DNA from: Micropterix aruncella
Lineage: Eukaryota; Arthropoda; Insecta; Lepidoptera; Micropterigidae
Assembly (NCBI GenBank): GCA_944548615.1
Contig: OX155960.1
Coordinates: forward strand, 11,470,365 to 11,534,364
Direction of reading: 5' to 3'
Length of the DNA: 64,000 nucleotides
The position numbers and the translations under genes are program-made. The stretch's first letter is position 1, and every line of letters begins with the position of its first letter. Positions 10,549 to 21,639 of this stretch are shown here, one piece after another. Under the pieces are notes generated by a model that ran no database searches, was not told the origin of the DNA, and saw only the letters and a list, made by a program, of their open reading frames with translations.

Positions 10549-12108
10549 AAATAGATAATTTACATGACTAACAAGATTATTAACCCCTCCTGTTGCGAAG
10601 TAAAAACTCACCTATCACTTTTGCACGCGACATATTCGGGCAAAAAATCGACGCGAGTCAACGGCCTTGAGAAAAACGATCATAACTTATAAACCACTAA
10701 ACGGATTTAAAAAAGATAAAGAGAAAAATGATCGCATTGAAATTTGACATATAAAACATTATAACCTTATCTCGTAAAACAATTAAGATAATAATGAATA
10801 AATATTACAAAATTGGCAAACTGAAAAAACTCGCCTATAAAATCATTTCGATTTTTTTGTCACAAAATACGTAAAATATGCAAAAATTGTAAATACAGTT
10901 ATGTTCTTTATTAAATGCTTTACCAAAACGATATTTTTTTTTACTTATTGGCATACAAAAATATTTATTTATTCAGCCAAGAAAAATTTTATGTATTCTC
11001 GTAAAAAAAAAATTGTGACTACTTATGGTATTTTTTTATATGAAATTCTTTCAAAATAACTTTATTACTACATCACACTTCTTAGAAATCACACCAGAAC
11101 TTTCAGCTTTGTCTGATATTATAGAAAAATCTAAAGTTTTGAGAGTTTCCGCGTCCGAACTTAATAATAAACTTTGAATGCTCATAATATAAAATTCGTT
11201 AGATTTTTTCAATTATATTGTCTTATCATAGACTTATTATATGTCTAATAACTAATTACTATACTCCAAAGAGTCACATTTCATCGAAAAACTATGGAAA
11301 ATCGCACTTTATTCTCTCATAGTAATTATCAAAACAAGTTTCTTTGCGCGATTCATTTTACGAAACAAGATATAATTCTCAAAATACGCCTAATTATGTG
11401 ATAACTTAGGATGTAAATGAAGCAATACTTATTTTGTTAGTAAATTAAAGCGACATTACGTCATATTTCGCAATATATCGGGATATTTCATAAACATTAC
11501 AAAATAATAACAACCATTTTTTCGCGAGCCGTTTGTTGTCGCCGAAGTGTTTTCTTTAAAAATTCGTGAAAAACAGCAAATGGACTATCTCAATTGACTA
11601 ATCCTCATGTCTAAACTACTTAAAAATGCAAATTACTCACTGTTATCCAGTAAATGGCACAAAACACTGCACAAAAAACTCTTTTTATCAACCATTTCGC
11701 GGAACTATACGCCGCCGCGGCGGTGGCCGATGGAGACTGCCGTTTTGACGTCTATGCTGACTTTTTAAATCGCCGTTCGATTTTTTCGCCGTTCGCCGCC
11801 GAATTAAAGATATTTTGGCCATATCGTTCCGCCATCAGAAAGCATTAAGTACGACGTTTCGAATCGTAAATTGCATTTTTGGCAGCGGCGAGCGCGATAT
11901 CCAGTAGCGGATGTTACGTGCTTTAGGCGGCCGACATACATGTCCCCAAATGGATGTTACGTGCTGAGCGGGTTAACTAGGTAACAATAGAAAACCAATA
12001 AAAAATCGATATTCTTTATTCTTTGTTGTTAGTATTTATATACAAAATTGACCAAAAAAGGTGCAGCGCCAATTTTGCACGCGAAGGCTGGCTTCCGAAA
12101 GGTTAGTT
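10549..12108 (-). mobile_element. TTAA MITE remnant split by a larger TTAA element
   Basis: The flanks of the 10580-11976 element (10549-10579 and 11977-12108), read on the - strand, match the 240-bp MITE at 47641-47880: GAAGCCAGCCTTCGCGTG, then GTTACCTAG, then TTAGTCA. The larger element therefore jumped into a TTAA site inside an older MITE. The older MITE's terminal TTAACC has decayed. Confidence 0.65.
10580..11976 (+). mobile_element. piggyBac-like non-autonomous element, copy 1 (1.4 kb)
   Basis: Bounded by TTAA at both ends, with TTAACCCCTCCTGTTGCGA at left and GCTGAGCGGGTTAA at right. TTAA targets and CCC/GGG tips are the piggyBac-type signature. Very AT-rich inside, with no transposase. 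Related copies are 14091-15536 and, inverted, 45095-46515. Confidence 0.8.
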
Positions 12109-12201
12109 CAGATAGACTAATAGATGGCATTCTAATTCTCTGCATTATTGCTGTGATGTAATCAACCTATATAAGATATGCGATAGATGTCACTAATTTG
12201 T

Positions 12202-12475
12202 CTCCGACAGTGCCTCCATGCTACAAGCGCTAGCAAAAAATACTATAACCTCTGTGCTTGTACTGGAATGCCACAATGCGCTTCAATCCATTGCAAGGTC
12301 AAATAGAGCGACCCTGCAATGGATAAAAGGGCACAGCGACTCACTGGGCAACGACGCGGCAGACGAACTGGCCAAAAGAGGATCGAAGGAAATAGTATAT
12401 GGACCGGAACCCTTGATAATTGATCGAATGTATGGGCTTATATACGGTACTAAAGTCATAGGTACTATGACATTT
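12202..12475 (+). mobile_element. LINE-A fragment (RNase H end)
   Basis: Encodes LQWIKGHSDSLGNDAADELA, the C-terminal RNase H motif. It matches the LINE-A copy read from the - strand near 56100-56290. From about 12417 the match jumps to the TCATAGGTACTATGAC segment, so the fragment is internally deleted. Confidence 0.8.
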
Positions 12476-12482
12476 AACATTT

Positions 12483-12632
12483 ACGCGGCGACAGGCAAGG
12501 GTTGAAAACCCCGCCCATCACCCGGGCAGTTCTAACGACGTGGGTCATTTTATCTGCCCAGGATTCCATGCAACGACAACCTCACGCGTGTAGCGCGTGA
12601 GGGGTGAGTGAACGGAGACCTTAGGAAGGATT
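12483..12632 (+). mobile_element. R1-like LINE 3' tail, first part
   Basis: Matches 54591-54760: ACCCCGCCCA, GGGCAGTTCT, TTTATCTGCCC and ACAACCTCAC in order, with a small stem around GCGTGTAGCGCGTGAGG. It continues at 14017-14075 after an inserted LINE. Confidence 0.65.
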
Positions 12633-13621
12633 ACATTAATAATGTAACCAGCAAACCGGAAGACCTGCCATTTGGCGTTCCTCAGGGTAGTGTTCTCGGG
12701 CCTATTTTATTTCTCATTTACATAAATAAATTATGCGATCTGGTGGGGAAAACCATTTCTTTTGCTGATGACACAGTCATTATCTTTGATGGGCATACCT
12801 GGAGGGACACTTTTTGTGCAGCCAATGCTGGTATTAATCAAGTACTAGAATGGTTAGATGAATCCCTTCTTAGCCTAAATATAAAAAAAACGAAATATAT
12901 AACTTTTAGTAATAATAATAAAGGACAACCATCACCATATCATACCGTAACTATTCACTCATGTAAAAATACACAGCAATATAACTGCCCTTTCCTGGAA
13001 AGGACAGAACACGTAAAATATCTCGGAATAATAATTGATAATATGCTGCGTTGGCAAAAGCACATTGAGATGTTGACATGCAAGGTTCGAAAACTTTCCT
13101 ACGTATTCCGCGAAGTGAGAAATATTTTAGAACCGGGAACACTAAAAAATACGTATTATGCATTATGCCAAAGCATTCTTTGTTATGGCATAATCGGGTG
13201 GGGTGGTTGTGCATCAACTATCCTCCAGCCTCTTGAAGTAGCGCAAAAGTGTATACTAAAAATTATCGAGCGTAAACCCTATCGATATCCTACGAACCAG
13301 TTATATAAAGATAGTAATATTTTGGACCCAAGACTGTTGTACATTAAGATAGCCTTAATACACGCAAAATTCAAAATGCCACTTATTAACGCACGAGTGA
13401 GACTCACCAGAGCTGCAAAGAATGACGATATGATAGTGCCAAGAACTCGTACGACTTTCGGACAGAGACATTTTAACTTCATAGCACCGAGAATGTACAA
13501 CTACCTGCCTGATGTCGTTAAACGCATTGAAACCAAAAACAAATTTAAAAAATCGGTTTCTAGGTGGCTTATTACAGAAGGCAGAGAAAACATCAATGGA
13601 ATGTTGAATATTGTATATTAA
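12608..13621 (+). CDS. LINE reverse transcriptase, C-terminal part
   Basis: 337 codons open to a natural stop. The first few residues come from the host repeat, and LINE coding begins near KDYINNV. RT motifs GVPQGSVLGPILF and FADDTVI are intact. They are followed by the thumb (VKYLGIIID) and a C-terminal region ending in KKSVSRWLITEG. The APE endonuclease and N-terminal RT fingers are missing through 5' truncation. The clade is in the Jockey/CR1-like range and I do not name it more closely. A related C-terminus is at 25770-25909. Confidence 0.85.
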   Translation: MNGDLRKDYINNVTSKPEDLPFGVPQGSVLGPILFLIYINKLCDLVGKTISFADDTVIIFDGHTWRDTFCAANAGINQVLEWLDESLLSLNIKKTKYITFSNNNKGQPSPYHTVTIHSCKNTQQYNCPFLERTEHVKYLGIIIDNMLRWQKHIEMLTCKVRKLSYVFREVRNILEPGTLKNTYYALCQSILCYGIIGWGGCASTILQPLEVAQKCILKIIERKPYRYPTNQLYKDSNILDPRLLYIKIALIHAKFKMPLINARVRLTRAAKNDDMIVPRTRTTFGQRHFNFIAPRMYNYLPDVVKRIETKNKFKKSVSRWLITEGRENINGMLNIVY

Positions 13622-14016
13622 TTTTTTGTATATTAAATTTTCGCATTATTCTTCAATTTTAGACATATATTTTTACTTTCAAACATATTTTTACTTTTAC
13701 TCTACACGTTAATAATTATTATCAAAGTAATAGAATTTCTACAAATTTTAATTGTTTTATTTTATTTAATTTTTTTTTTTTTATATAATAATTATTTAGT
13801 AATTTGATTAGATACAGCTAAACAATATTTTATAAAGTCTGCCTTAGAACAGGCCCTGGCCTAGTTAGGCGACTTTTATTCATTACTCTATCTCCTCGAG
13901 AATCAGTTTTTTGCTAACGTCTCATATATATATATACAACATGATATGGTAAACTGTACAAACGAACTTGTGTAATACTATAAATAAATAAATAAAAAAA
14001 TAAATAAATAAATAAA
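12633..14016 (+). mobile_element. LINE with RT, 5'-truncated, inserted in the R1-like tail
   Basis: 5'-truncated non-LTR retrotransposon ending in an AT-rich 3' region and a (TAAA)n tail at 13980-14016. Its RT fragment is described at 12608-13621. 13622-14016 holds only its 3' untranslated sequence, with a short (TA)n run near 13927. Confidence 0.8.
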
Positions 14017-14075
14017 ATTCTCCGGGCTTCAGCCCCCGCCGGCAGCCCGTAAACCGTTTATTTAAACTTCAAAAT
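14017..14075 (+). mobile_element. R1-like LINE 3' tail, second part
   Basis: ATTCTCCGGGCTTC, GCCGGCAGCCCGT and GTTTATT align with 54746-54792 in the uninterrupted copy. This is the displaced end of the repeat at 12483-12632. Confidence 0.6.
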
Positions 14076-14090
14076 GTTTACAATTATTAC

Positions 14091-15536
14091 TTAACCCCTC
14101 ACGTTGCGAGGTAAAAACTCACCTATCACTTTTGCACGCGACATATTCGCGCAAAAAATCGACGCGAGTCAACGGCCTTGAGAGAAACGATCATAACTTA
14201 TAAACCACTAAACGTATTTAAAAAAGATAAAGATCAAAATGATCGCATTGAAATTTGACATATAAAACATTATAACCTTATCTCGTAAAACAATTAGGAT
14301 AATAATGAATAAATATTACAAAATTGGCAAACTGAAAAAACTCGCCTATAAAATCATTTCGATTTTTTTGTCACAAAATACGTAAAATATGCAAATATTG
14401 TAAATACAGTTATGTTCTTTATTAAATGCTTTACCAAAACGATATTTTTTTTTTACCTTTTTGCATACAAAAATATTTATTTATTCAGCAATAAGAAAAA
14501 TTTTATGTAGAAAAAAATTTTATGTAGAAAAAAAATTAATTCATCGTAGAAATTTTTTTTTAAAATTTTTAATTTGTGACTACTTATGGTATTTTTTTAT
14601 ATGAAATTCTTTCAAAATAACTTTATTACTACATCACACTTCTTAGAAATCACACCAGAACTTTGAGCTTTGTCTGATATTATAGAAAAATCTAAAGTTT
14701 TGAGAGTTTTCGCGTCCGAACTTAATAATAAACTTTGAATGCCCATAATATAAAATTCGTTAGATTTTTTCAATTATATTGTCTTATCATAGACTTATTA
14801 TATGTCTAATAACTAATTACTATACTCCAAAGAGTCACATTTAATCGAAAAACTATGGAAAATCGCACTTTATTCTCTCATAGTAATTATCAAAAGAAGT
14901 TTCTTTGCGCGATTCAATTTACAAAACAAGATATAATTTTCAAAATAAGCCTAATTATGTGATAACTTAGGATGTAAATGAAACAATACTTATTTTGTTA
15001 GTAAATTAAAGCGACATTACGTCATATTTCGCAATATATCGGGATATTTCATAAACATTACAAAATAATAACAACCATTTTTTCGCGAGCCGTTTGTTGT
15101 TGCCAAAGTGTTTTCGTTGAAAATTCGTGAAAAACAGCAAATGGGCTATTTCAATTGATTAATACCTATGCCTAAACTACTTAAAAATGGAAATTACTCA
15201 CTTTTATCCATTAAACACTGCACTTATATCCACAAAACACTGCACAAAACAACCACTTCGCGGAACTATTCGCCGCCGCGGCGGGGCCGATCGAGACTGA
15301 TGTTTTGACGTTTATGCTGACTTTTTAAATCGGCGATCGAATTTATCGTCGTTGGCCGGCGAATGAAAGATTATTTGGCCATGTCGTCCCGCGGTCAGAA
15401 AGCATTAAGTACGACGATTCGAATCGTAAATTGCATTTTTCGCAGCGGCGAGCGCGATATCCAAAATCGGATGTTACGGATTGTAGGCGGCGGCCATACA
15501 TGTCCCCAAATGGATGTTACGTGCTCAGCGGGTTAA
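14091..15536 (+). mobile_element. piggyBac-like non-autonomous element, copy 2
   Basis: TTAA at both ends (14091-14094 and 15533-15536), with TTAACCCCTCACGTTGCGAG at left and GCTCAGCGGGTTAA at right. It is closely similar to copy 1 throughout, apart from small indels such as a duplicated TTTTATGTAGAAAAAAA segment near 14510. No transposase. Confidence 0.82.
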
Positions 15537-15599
15537 TTACTAAACTAAACTAGGCGACTAAGCGGTAACATATTTCATTATTTATATAGTATAATATAT

Positions 15600-16403
15600 T
15601 ATTTTTATTTCAATGATGAGAAGGGGCGCCGTCGTCGGAGACCGACGACCGGGATCCTGTGAAAGGGCAAGCACCCACGGGCGATTTGGGATGATACAGT
15701 ACGGGTGACTTCGGATGATGAAGCAGACCCCGGCTCGCACCGCTAAGAGGGGGGGCCCTCCCCCGGAGGAGGATAGCCCCTCTGCCTCAGATCCTCCCAG
15801 AGGGACACCCAGTGATCCACAAACTCGCGAAACGCAGTAAAGCAACCCCTACAGCTTACCAAGTCCGCATACCAAACCGGCAGACAACATTTCCGCCCGT
15901 GCGGCGTCGAGCTTGGGGCATGTCCAAACGATGCGTTCGGCCGTCTGGCGACCGGTGCCACACGAGCACCAGGGATCGTCGTCGAGTCCAAGGTCAAATA
16001 ACTTGGCTTTGAACTCACCGTGACCTCCAATGAGCTGAGTGATATGGCGGTCAAGCCGCAGAAAATCCTCGTTTTTCATCTGCTCGGACACCGACGGAGA
16101 GAAACTATGGGTGAGGCGGCCCGTGTCGCCGCCGTCCCACCGCTCCTGCCAGACGCGCAGACTCTCCGCCCGAATGCGACGGGACCAGCCCACCAACGTG
16201 GAGGACGCCGGGTCCACCGACAGACTAAAGTAGTCTACCGGCACCCCCCGTCGAATCCATGACACGGCCGCCCGCTCCAGAACCTCCAGATCGATCGGCA
16301 AAACTCCAGCGAGGACGGGAAGAGCGAGAGTAGAGGTCGTCCGGTACGCGCCAGTAATCTCCACAAGCCGGAGACGCTGGCCACGCAGCAGGACAACGCG
16401 CAT
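15600..16403 (-). mobile_element. R1-clade LINE, C-terminal fragment
   Basis: The - strand from 16403 encodes about 184 residues of an R1-type ORF2 C-terminus: AYRTTSTLALPVLAGVLP, HITQLIGGHGEFKAKLFDLG, then the zinc-binding C-terminal CSCGTGRQTAERIVWTCP. A frameshift near 15850 is followed by FREFVDHWVSLWEDLRQRG and a stop. It is 5'-truncated, with no endonuclease or RT core. A second copy of the last part is at 55245-55580. Confidence 0.85.
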
Positions 16404-16721
16404 GGCCTCCGATATTTATTTATTTTAGTTATTTATTTGAATCAAACATAATTATAAAACACATAAAAAAGGTCATACCAAGTAATGGTGCGAAGAAACA
16501 ACGGCCCACATTCACATGACCACGCTCAGCGCATACCCAACTAGGCCGAATATAGCCTGTATCTGGGCATACGACTTATTTTTTGACTTAGGTGGAGAAG
16601 CCTAACTGACGTCGGTACTCATATAGATACATAGATATGGATGGCCACGCCCAAGCACGCGCGGCATAAGCCACCTGCGGGACAAAAACACCCTCGTAGA
16701 GCAGTCTGATGGCCGGGGAGC
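16404..16721. other. unassigned intron stretch
   Basis: Starts with a TTTA-rich run that could be a retroposon tail, then mixed sequence up to the next LINE-A fragment. No coding exon or clear repeat boundary is seen. Confidence 0.4.
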
Positions 16722-16975
16722 GGCCACTATGACAGGCCACTGTCCCCTAAACAAACACCCGTTTACCATAGGTGTGACAGACACCCCTCTATGCAGAGGA
16801 TGCATGGAGGAAGAAGAAACGTCGCAGCATGTGCTCATGGAATGCAGGAGCGTGGCAGAGCAACGGGCAAAAATACTACAATCACCAGCATCTGTCCCGG
16901 AGTCCTGTAGCAACCCAAACAAGCTGCTAACCTTCTGGGACCGCCTGGGTTGGCTGGAGTAACATAAATAGAAAC
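16722..16975 (+). mobile_element. LINE-A 3' coding end
   Basis: Encodes the last 77 residues of LINE-A from TGHCPLNKH through the zinc-binding CRGCMEEEETSQHVLMEC to FWDRLGWLE and a stop. It is nearly the same as the - strand copies at 22441-23010 and 55658-55891. 5'-truncated. Confidence 0.85.
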
Positions 16976-17279
16976 ATGAGCCACGCACAACGGCGCAATC
17001 AAGAGGTCAAGTGCGGGAATAGCCCAGGAAAACTAACTAACTAGATGGCACTAATAATTGAATATAATTACTGTTATCGTTGATTAAATAATTGGGTTTT
17101 TATAATCAATCGGTCCTTTATAAAAAATATTTATTATCAATGTTGTTATAGTTGGCCAAATAAATTACTATTAGTTTGGCATTCAATGCTATCAGCGCCA
17201 CTTGCATGTTGCATTGGGCAATCTTATAACCTATATAATCAATGGTATCAGGGATATAGTTACATTGAATTGTTGGAAC
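16976..17279. other. LINE 3' sequence and intron, no gene
   Basis: The first 65 bases are LINE-A 3' sequence matching the copies at 22440 and 55590. The rest is AT-rich intron. Nothing else is recognised. Confidence 0.5.
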
Positions 17280-18642
17280 TCCGGTGTTGCGGGAAGAAAG
17301 ATAAAATAACGGGCAGGCATGATGATGATAAACATCACAACAAATAATGTGTCGTCATGCCTAAAATTCCGTGCACTTTCAAATTCCCCAACCTAAAAAT
17401 ATTATTTATGGCAGTAAGTGCACTATGCACACAATATAGGTATACCCGGATTAGCTCCACTAAAAGCGGGAGCTAATGGATGTTAAACTAAAAGTGGAAT
17501 ATTTACAAGCAAACGCTAAAATTTCGAAATTACACGTCAACCCGAAAATAACCTTCGCTCGCGAACAAAGGAAAACGTCGGAAAAATCCCAGCACGTGCA
17601 TTTAAAAAGGGTAATAAAAACTCACCCTAAACACACCGCCGGCAAAAGGATTAAGCAACCCGTCGCCGATTGTAAAATCGACCCTCCCCGCCAGCCAGGT
17701 AGGTACAAAGAATGACTCATATTTTGGGAAGCGCCAGCTTAAATATTGGATCACTAGAAATCCACAAAATTGCTGCCATGAAAATGTCTAAATGTTTAGA
17801 ATAATTTAATTTAATTTTTAGACTAAGTCCGAGCCAAATCGGCCAATAAATGGTGAAAATATTTAAATTCAACCTAAAATAGGACATAGCAATAGTATAT
17901 GATTATTAAAATGTATATAATAATCATAAGTTAATATAAGTTAGAGTTTAAGGTCGTATGTACACTCTTAACTTAGTAAAATAGTATACAATATTATAGT
18001 ACATTAGCTTTACGGAAACGACATATAACAACGCGTCGGTCGGCACCCGCGGGCGAGGCGGGGTGCAACCCGCCCCACCACTGGGCCGGCCGCAGCGGTC
18101 ATACCTATATAAGGTCGGTTACCCGCCGATATCGGGGCAGATCAAATAACAGTGCCATCGGGCAGATCATTTAACAGTGCCTTGCGGGCAGATCACATTT
18201 AAGTGCCGGGTAGATCACACTTAAGGGCCGGGCAGATCATATTGTAACAGTGCTTTGTCGGAGATCATATCGGAGATCATATTTAAAGTAGAACTATTAG
18301 TACGTGCTTTGAAGCAAAAACGCAATTATTGTAAATTCGTAAATAGTGCAATAGACTACATTTTATAGGAAATAAAACTTTAATGGCTTAGAAGCTTTTT
18401 AAAACGTAAAAATTATTATTATCTTTTTTATTAACAATACAAACCTCGAGTGCATATCCTGGAAATACTACCTACAGCGGATTAGACACGACCCGAGCGA
18501 CGTTAAAAACGAGGATTTCGACAACGCCGCACGACGTCACCTTTAGCCTTACAACCTGAAGGGTTGAGTCTGTATGTAGGCCACGCGTGGGAAGGCCCCA
18601 CATCTTGGAAGCCCCCACACCTTGGAAAGACACCACATCCGG
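17280..18642 (+). mobile_element. solo LTR of the BEL/Pao family
   Basis: A single LTR at 17285-18637 flanked by the 5-bp duplication TCCGG (17280-17284 and 18638-18642). It carries the TATA box at 18106-18112 and the same ends as the full element. The 26-bp array is reduced to about one unit followed by different GGCAGATCA-bearing repeats. This is the expected product of LTR-LTR recombination. Confidence 0.93.
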
Positions 18643-18838
18643 GTTAAAGAATATCCTGACTCTGATATTTTTCTGAATGTTTTCAGGAATCGGTCGCATT
18701 CCTCTACCAAGCTTCAGCTAACGGAAAGTTGTTATAATTATATCAAAAGTTCATCAAACTCAGAGAATATAGTTTCACCTAAAATCAAAATTTAAGCCTC
18801 GGAAGATTACTTATGTTTTTCGTCAATATTTTTTCCAG
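18643..18838 (+). other. end of the 17.8-kb PIKfyve intron
   Basis: Unique-looking intron sequence ending in a pyrimidine tract and the acceptor TTTTTTCCAG at 18829-18838. Confidence 0.6.
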
Positions 18839-19000
18839 TGTGCTGGGAAAGCCCTTTGTATCTTCAATGCCACAGCGCTGAGGTCCTCTGGTCGGCCATT
18901 GAAAGAGATACGTCCTTCCTAGCCTCGCATCAAGTTATGGACTATTCGCTTCTACTCGGTCTGGACGACTCAAACAGCGAATTAATCATTGGAGTAATAG
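18839..19000 (+). CDS. PIKFYVE: PIKfyve/Fab1 kinase domain, penultimate exon
   Basis: Joins the exon at 669-995: leftover c plus tg gives Leu, then CWESPLYLQCHSAEVLWSAI. It contains FLASHQVMDYSLLLGLDD, the catalytic-loop region of phosphoinositide kinases (MDYSLL holds the catalytic Asp), and ends GVI plus one base. The donor is GTGAGA at 19001. The next exon supplies the Asp of the metal-binding VID motif. No inactivating change is seen, so this gene looks functional despite the repeat-filled intron before it. Confidence 0.93.
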
Positions 19001-19064
19001 GTGAGATAAATTTGTCTTGTGTACTCCTAATACAAATATAAAAAAATGTTCGAATATGCCTGCC

Positions 19065-19720
19065 AGCGACTCTTTAGTAGTAGTAGTAGTAGATAGAGTG
19101 GGGGGCTTGTTTCCAGCCCTCGATGTCACCTAGATCTGTAAGGTCTTTTGTAACTACCCACTGTGTGGTTAGGTCAGTGGTTAGGTCAGTGGTCAGCTAG
19201 TAGCCCGGTACTTTTTACCAGTCCAAGTAGATCACTGACCTTCAAGTTGGGCAGATCGCTGGGTTCGAGAAAGGCTCGTCCCAGTAAACTGTGTCTTTTG
19301 GCGGCGAGCCCTGGACAGCGACCAACAATGTGTATGCTGTCTTCAGGTTCCTCGCCACATATTCGGCAGTCCTTGCTCTCGGTCAAGCCAAGGTTGAATA
19401 GATGAGCTCTAAGGGTCGTGTCCGGTGAGGAGGACCGATAGTGGTTCTAAGGTTCTTCTTGCTCATGTCAAGTAGGGCCTTGGTTTTCTTCTGTAGTGGT
19501 TGCTCCATCGTGGCTTTTGCCTGGCGACATCCCTGGCTCTGTTTCCAGGAAGCCCGATGTTCCTGCTCCAAGCAGTCCCTGATGATTTTCTTACCTGTAG
19601 CGAAGGGGACCCCTACAACTGGCTCCACCGGGCATTCCAGTGTGCCCAGTTTTGCCAGTCTGTCGGCCTCTTCGTTGCCGGGTATGCCTTGGTGACCCGG
19701 TATCCATATTAGCGACTCTT
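19065..19720 (-). mobile_element. LINE-B, 5'-truncated copy with 10-bp duplication
   Basis: Flanked by AGCGACTCTT at 19065-19074 and 19711-19720. The - strand encodes EQEHRASWKQSQGCRQAKAT and the zinc-binding DCRICGEEPEDSIHIVGRCP with one frameshift, and ends in a (CTA)n tail, seen as (TAG)n at 19076-19093. Same family as 33652-35597. Confidence 0.87.
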
Positions 19721-19739
19721 ACTCGTCAACCAAATTTGG

Positions 19740-19862
19740 CTAATTATGAAATACACTCGCATTTCATAGTAGGGTTAGTTGTAAGAGATTGTCGTATGAT
19801 AACAAACCCGCCCATTGTGGAATTTCACAATAAAGAGTAGAAACAAACAAACAAACTCAAAC
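19740..19862 (+). mobile_element. SINE 3' fragment
   Basis: Shares TTTCATAGTAGGGTT, CAAACCCGCCCATTGTG and TTCACAATAAAGAGTA with the - strand SINE at 21140-21425, ending in a CAAA-rich tail. 5'-truncated. Confidence 0.7.
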
Positions 19863-20545
19863 CAACATAGTCGCAACACATAAATAAACTGGAAAGGATT
19901 CAAAATGCATGTATTCGATTTGTTTATTCCCTGAAGAAGTTTGATCACATATCAACCTTTCGCAGGCAAATAGTGTGACTCCCCATTAGACCATGTCGGG
20001 GTTTTCATATACTCAGCCTACTCTTTCACAGTTATTCATTCCAAGATGCCTTCTTATTTGTATAATCTCTTCTTTCCACTTTCATCTTATACCCTTCCAT
20101 AACACTCAGGAAAATCTATTACTGACTATACCTTATCATTCATCAACTTTCATGTCCAAGTCATTTGTAGTGCCCGCGGTCCGAATATGAAACTCTGTGC
20201 CTTTGCCCATTTTACTTAACCCATTTTATTTACATTTTACTTTACCCCTCCCCCCACATCCCTCTCCTAGGTTGTCCTTGTAACTCATTCCTCCCTTCGA
20301 TATTGAGTAGGTAGGTATATGTTATTAATTTCGGTTTTGTTTTCTTTGTTTATTATGTAATTATACTCATTTATTATGACTACTACTTTACAAAAATTAC
20401 ACTCGTTATATATTAATTTGCCAACATTGTCTCTTGTCACAGTAACCCTTGGTGTAATGGTCGCAAGATATTACCACTTGGCAATAGGCCCACCATGTTG
20501 TACTCTATTGTGTGTGCAATAAAGTATTTCAAACAAACAAACAAA
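19863..20545 (+). mobile_element. Jockey/CR1-like LINE 3' fragment, decayed
   Basis: Starts with coding LERIQNACIRFVYSLKKFDH typical of a LINE ORF2 C-terminus. Then come stops and frameshifts, and a 3' end TGTGTGTGCAATAAAGT with a CAAA-rich tail. Confidence 0.65.
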
Positions 20546-20561
20546 CCTCATCAAAACGATA

Positions 20562-20855
20562 TCATATTTCCAAAATTGTTGCTCGCAAAGTGTAAACCTT
20601 CGTTAGCACCTTGGTTTGAAAACTTTCAATTTGTTCCATAGACCGCACTAAACGAATTATGTGTAATTGGGCGTTATGATGAAAAGAAGCTGATCGATTT
20701 CCGATCGTCTTTTCTTCGCTTTTCCCACTCGTTCGTCTCTGCCAGCACAGAGCCGTACATAGCTTATCATCTGATGAAATGATATTCAGGAGAACAAGTT
20801 TTAACCGGTAATTTTTAACAAGTTTTAACCTTTCTTTTGGTGCGGTCTGTGACAT
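20562..20855 (-). pseudogene. possible mariner transposase fragment
   Basis: The - strand frame contains RLKLVLLNIISSDD and SFHHNAQLHIIRLVRSMEQ, loosely like the HHDNAPAH region of Tc1/mariner transposases. Ends are not defined, and the assignment is weak. Confidence 0.4.
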
Positions 20856-21139
20856 CTTACCCTCTTCCTTTAAACAGCTTTAATATGAAGATTTTCAAAA
20901 TGCTAAGAAATCTCTCCAAACATGCTTATAATATAGTGGGCATGGTAAACTAGAAAAAAGATTTAATAATAGGGGTGTTCACTGCCATTTTCTCTCGCTA
21001 GAGGGTGCAGCGGTGACTTAGTTCTTGAAAGGTAGTGACTGAACATCGGGTAGAGGCCATCGCGGTTGGACGAAACCGCCGCAGTGCTGCCAGATGACTG
21101 GCATATTTTCCAGCCATGATGTTCAATACTGAAAAAAAT

Positions 21140-21425
21140 GTTTGTTTGTTCGTTTGTTTATACTCTTTATTGTGGAATTTCACAATGGGCGGGTTTATTA
21201 TCATAAGACAATTACAACCAACCCTACTATGAAGTGTTTATATGTATGTGTGCATGTTACATGTCTGCAAGTGTGTTTCTTGTTATTGCATTCGATCGAC
21301 AGAATTGAAAATGCAAATTTGTTAATTTTATCCCAATGGAAAATGGTAACCAAACGGGGAATCGAACCCGGGAACCTTGCAATGTAAGATTGGGAGACCT
21401 AACCACTGCCACTGGACAGTGTTAA
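21140..21425 (-). mobile_element. tRNA-derived SINE
   Basis: On the - strand the 5' end reads GTGGCAGTGGTTAGGTCTC (A box). This is followed about 40 bases on by GGTTCGATTCC (B box), the internal Pol III promoter of tRNA-derived SINEs. The body ends in AATTCCACAATAAAGAGTA and a CAAA-rich tail at the low-coordinate end. The 3' half matches 19740-19862. Confidence 0.82.
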
Positions 21426-21639
21426 AATATCCGGGGCAAACAATCTATCGCCATAAGTTAAAATATATAGCACTATTATAAATATCTGGTATATCAATAT
21501 TGAATCTAACATTAATGATACTAAAATGTAGGTAAATGCCATTTTTCAGTTTTTAACAGTATTGTGGCTGAAAAATATGTCATGCTTGTCTGTCAGATTA
21601 CCATGTTTTCTATCTTCGCCCTCACCTATACGAGGTGTG

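Noticed and set aside
11654..11848. 64-residue frame in the piggyBac-like element
   Set aside because: Not preserved in the second and third copies, and no transposase similarity.
13980..14016. (TAAA)n microsatellite as an independent repeat
   Set aside because: It is the 3' tail of the LINE ending there.
21361..21425. A free-standing tRNA gene on the - strand
   Set aside because: Boxes are present but no cloverleaf could be drawn, and the sequence continues into a SINE body.
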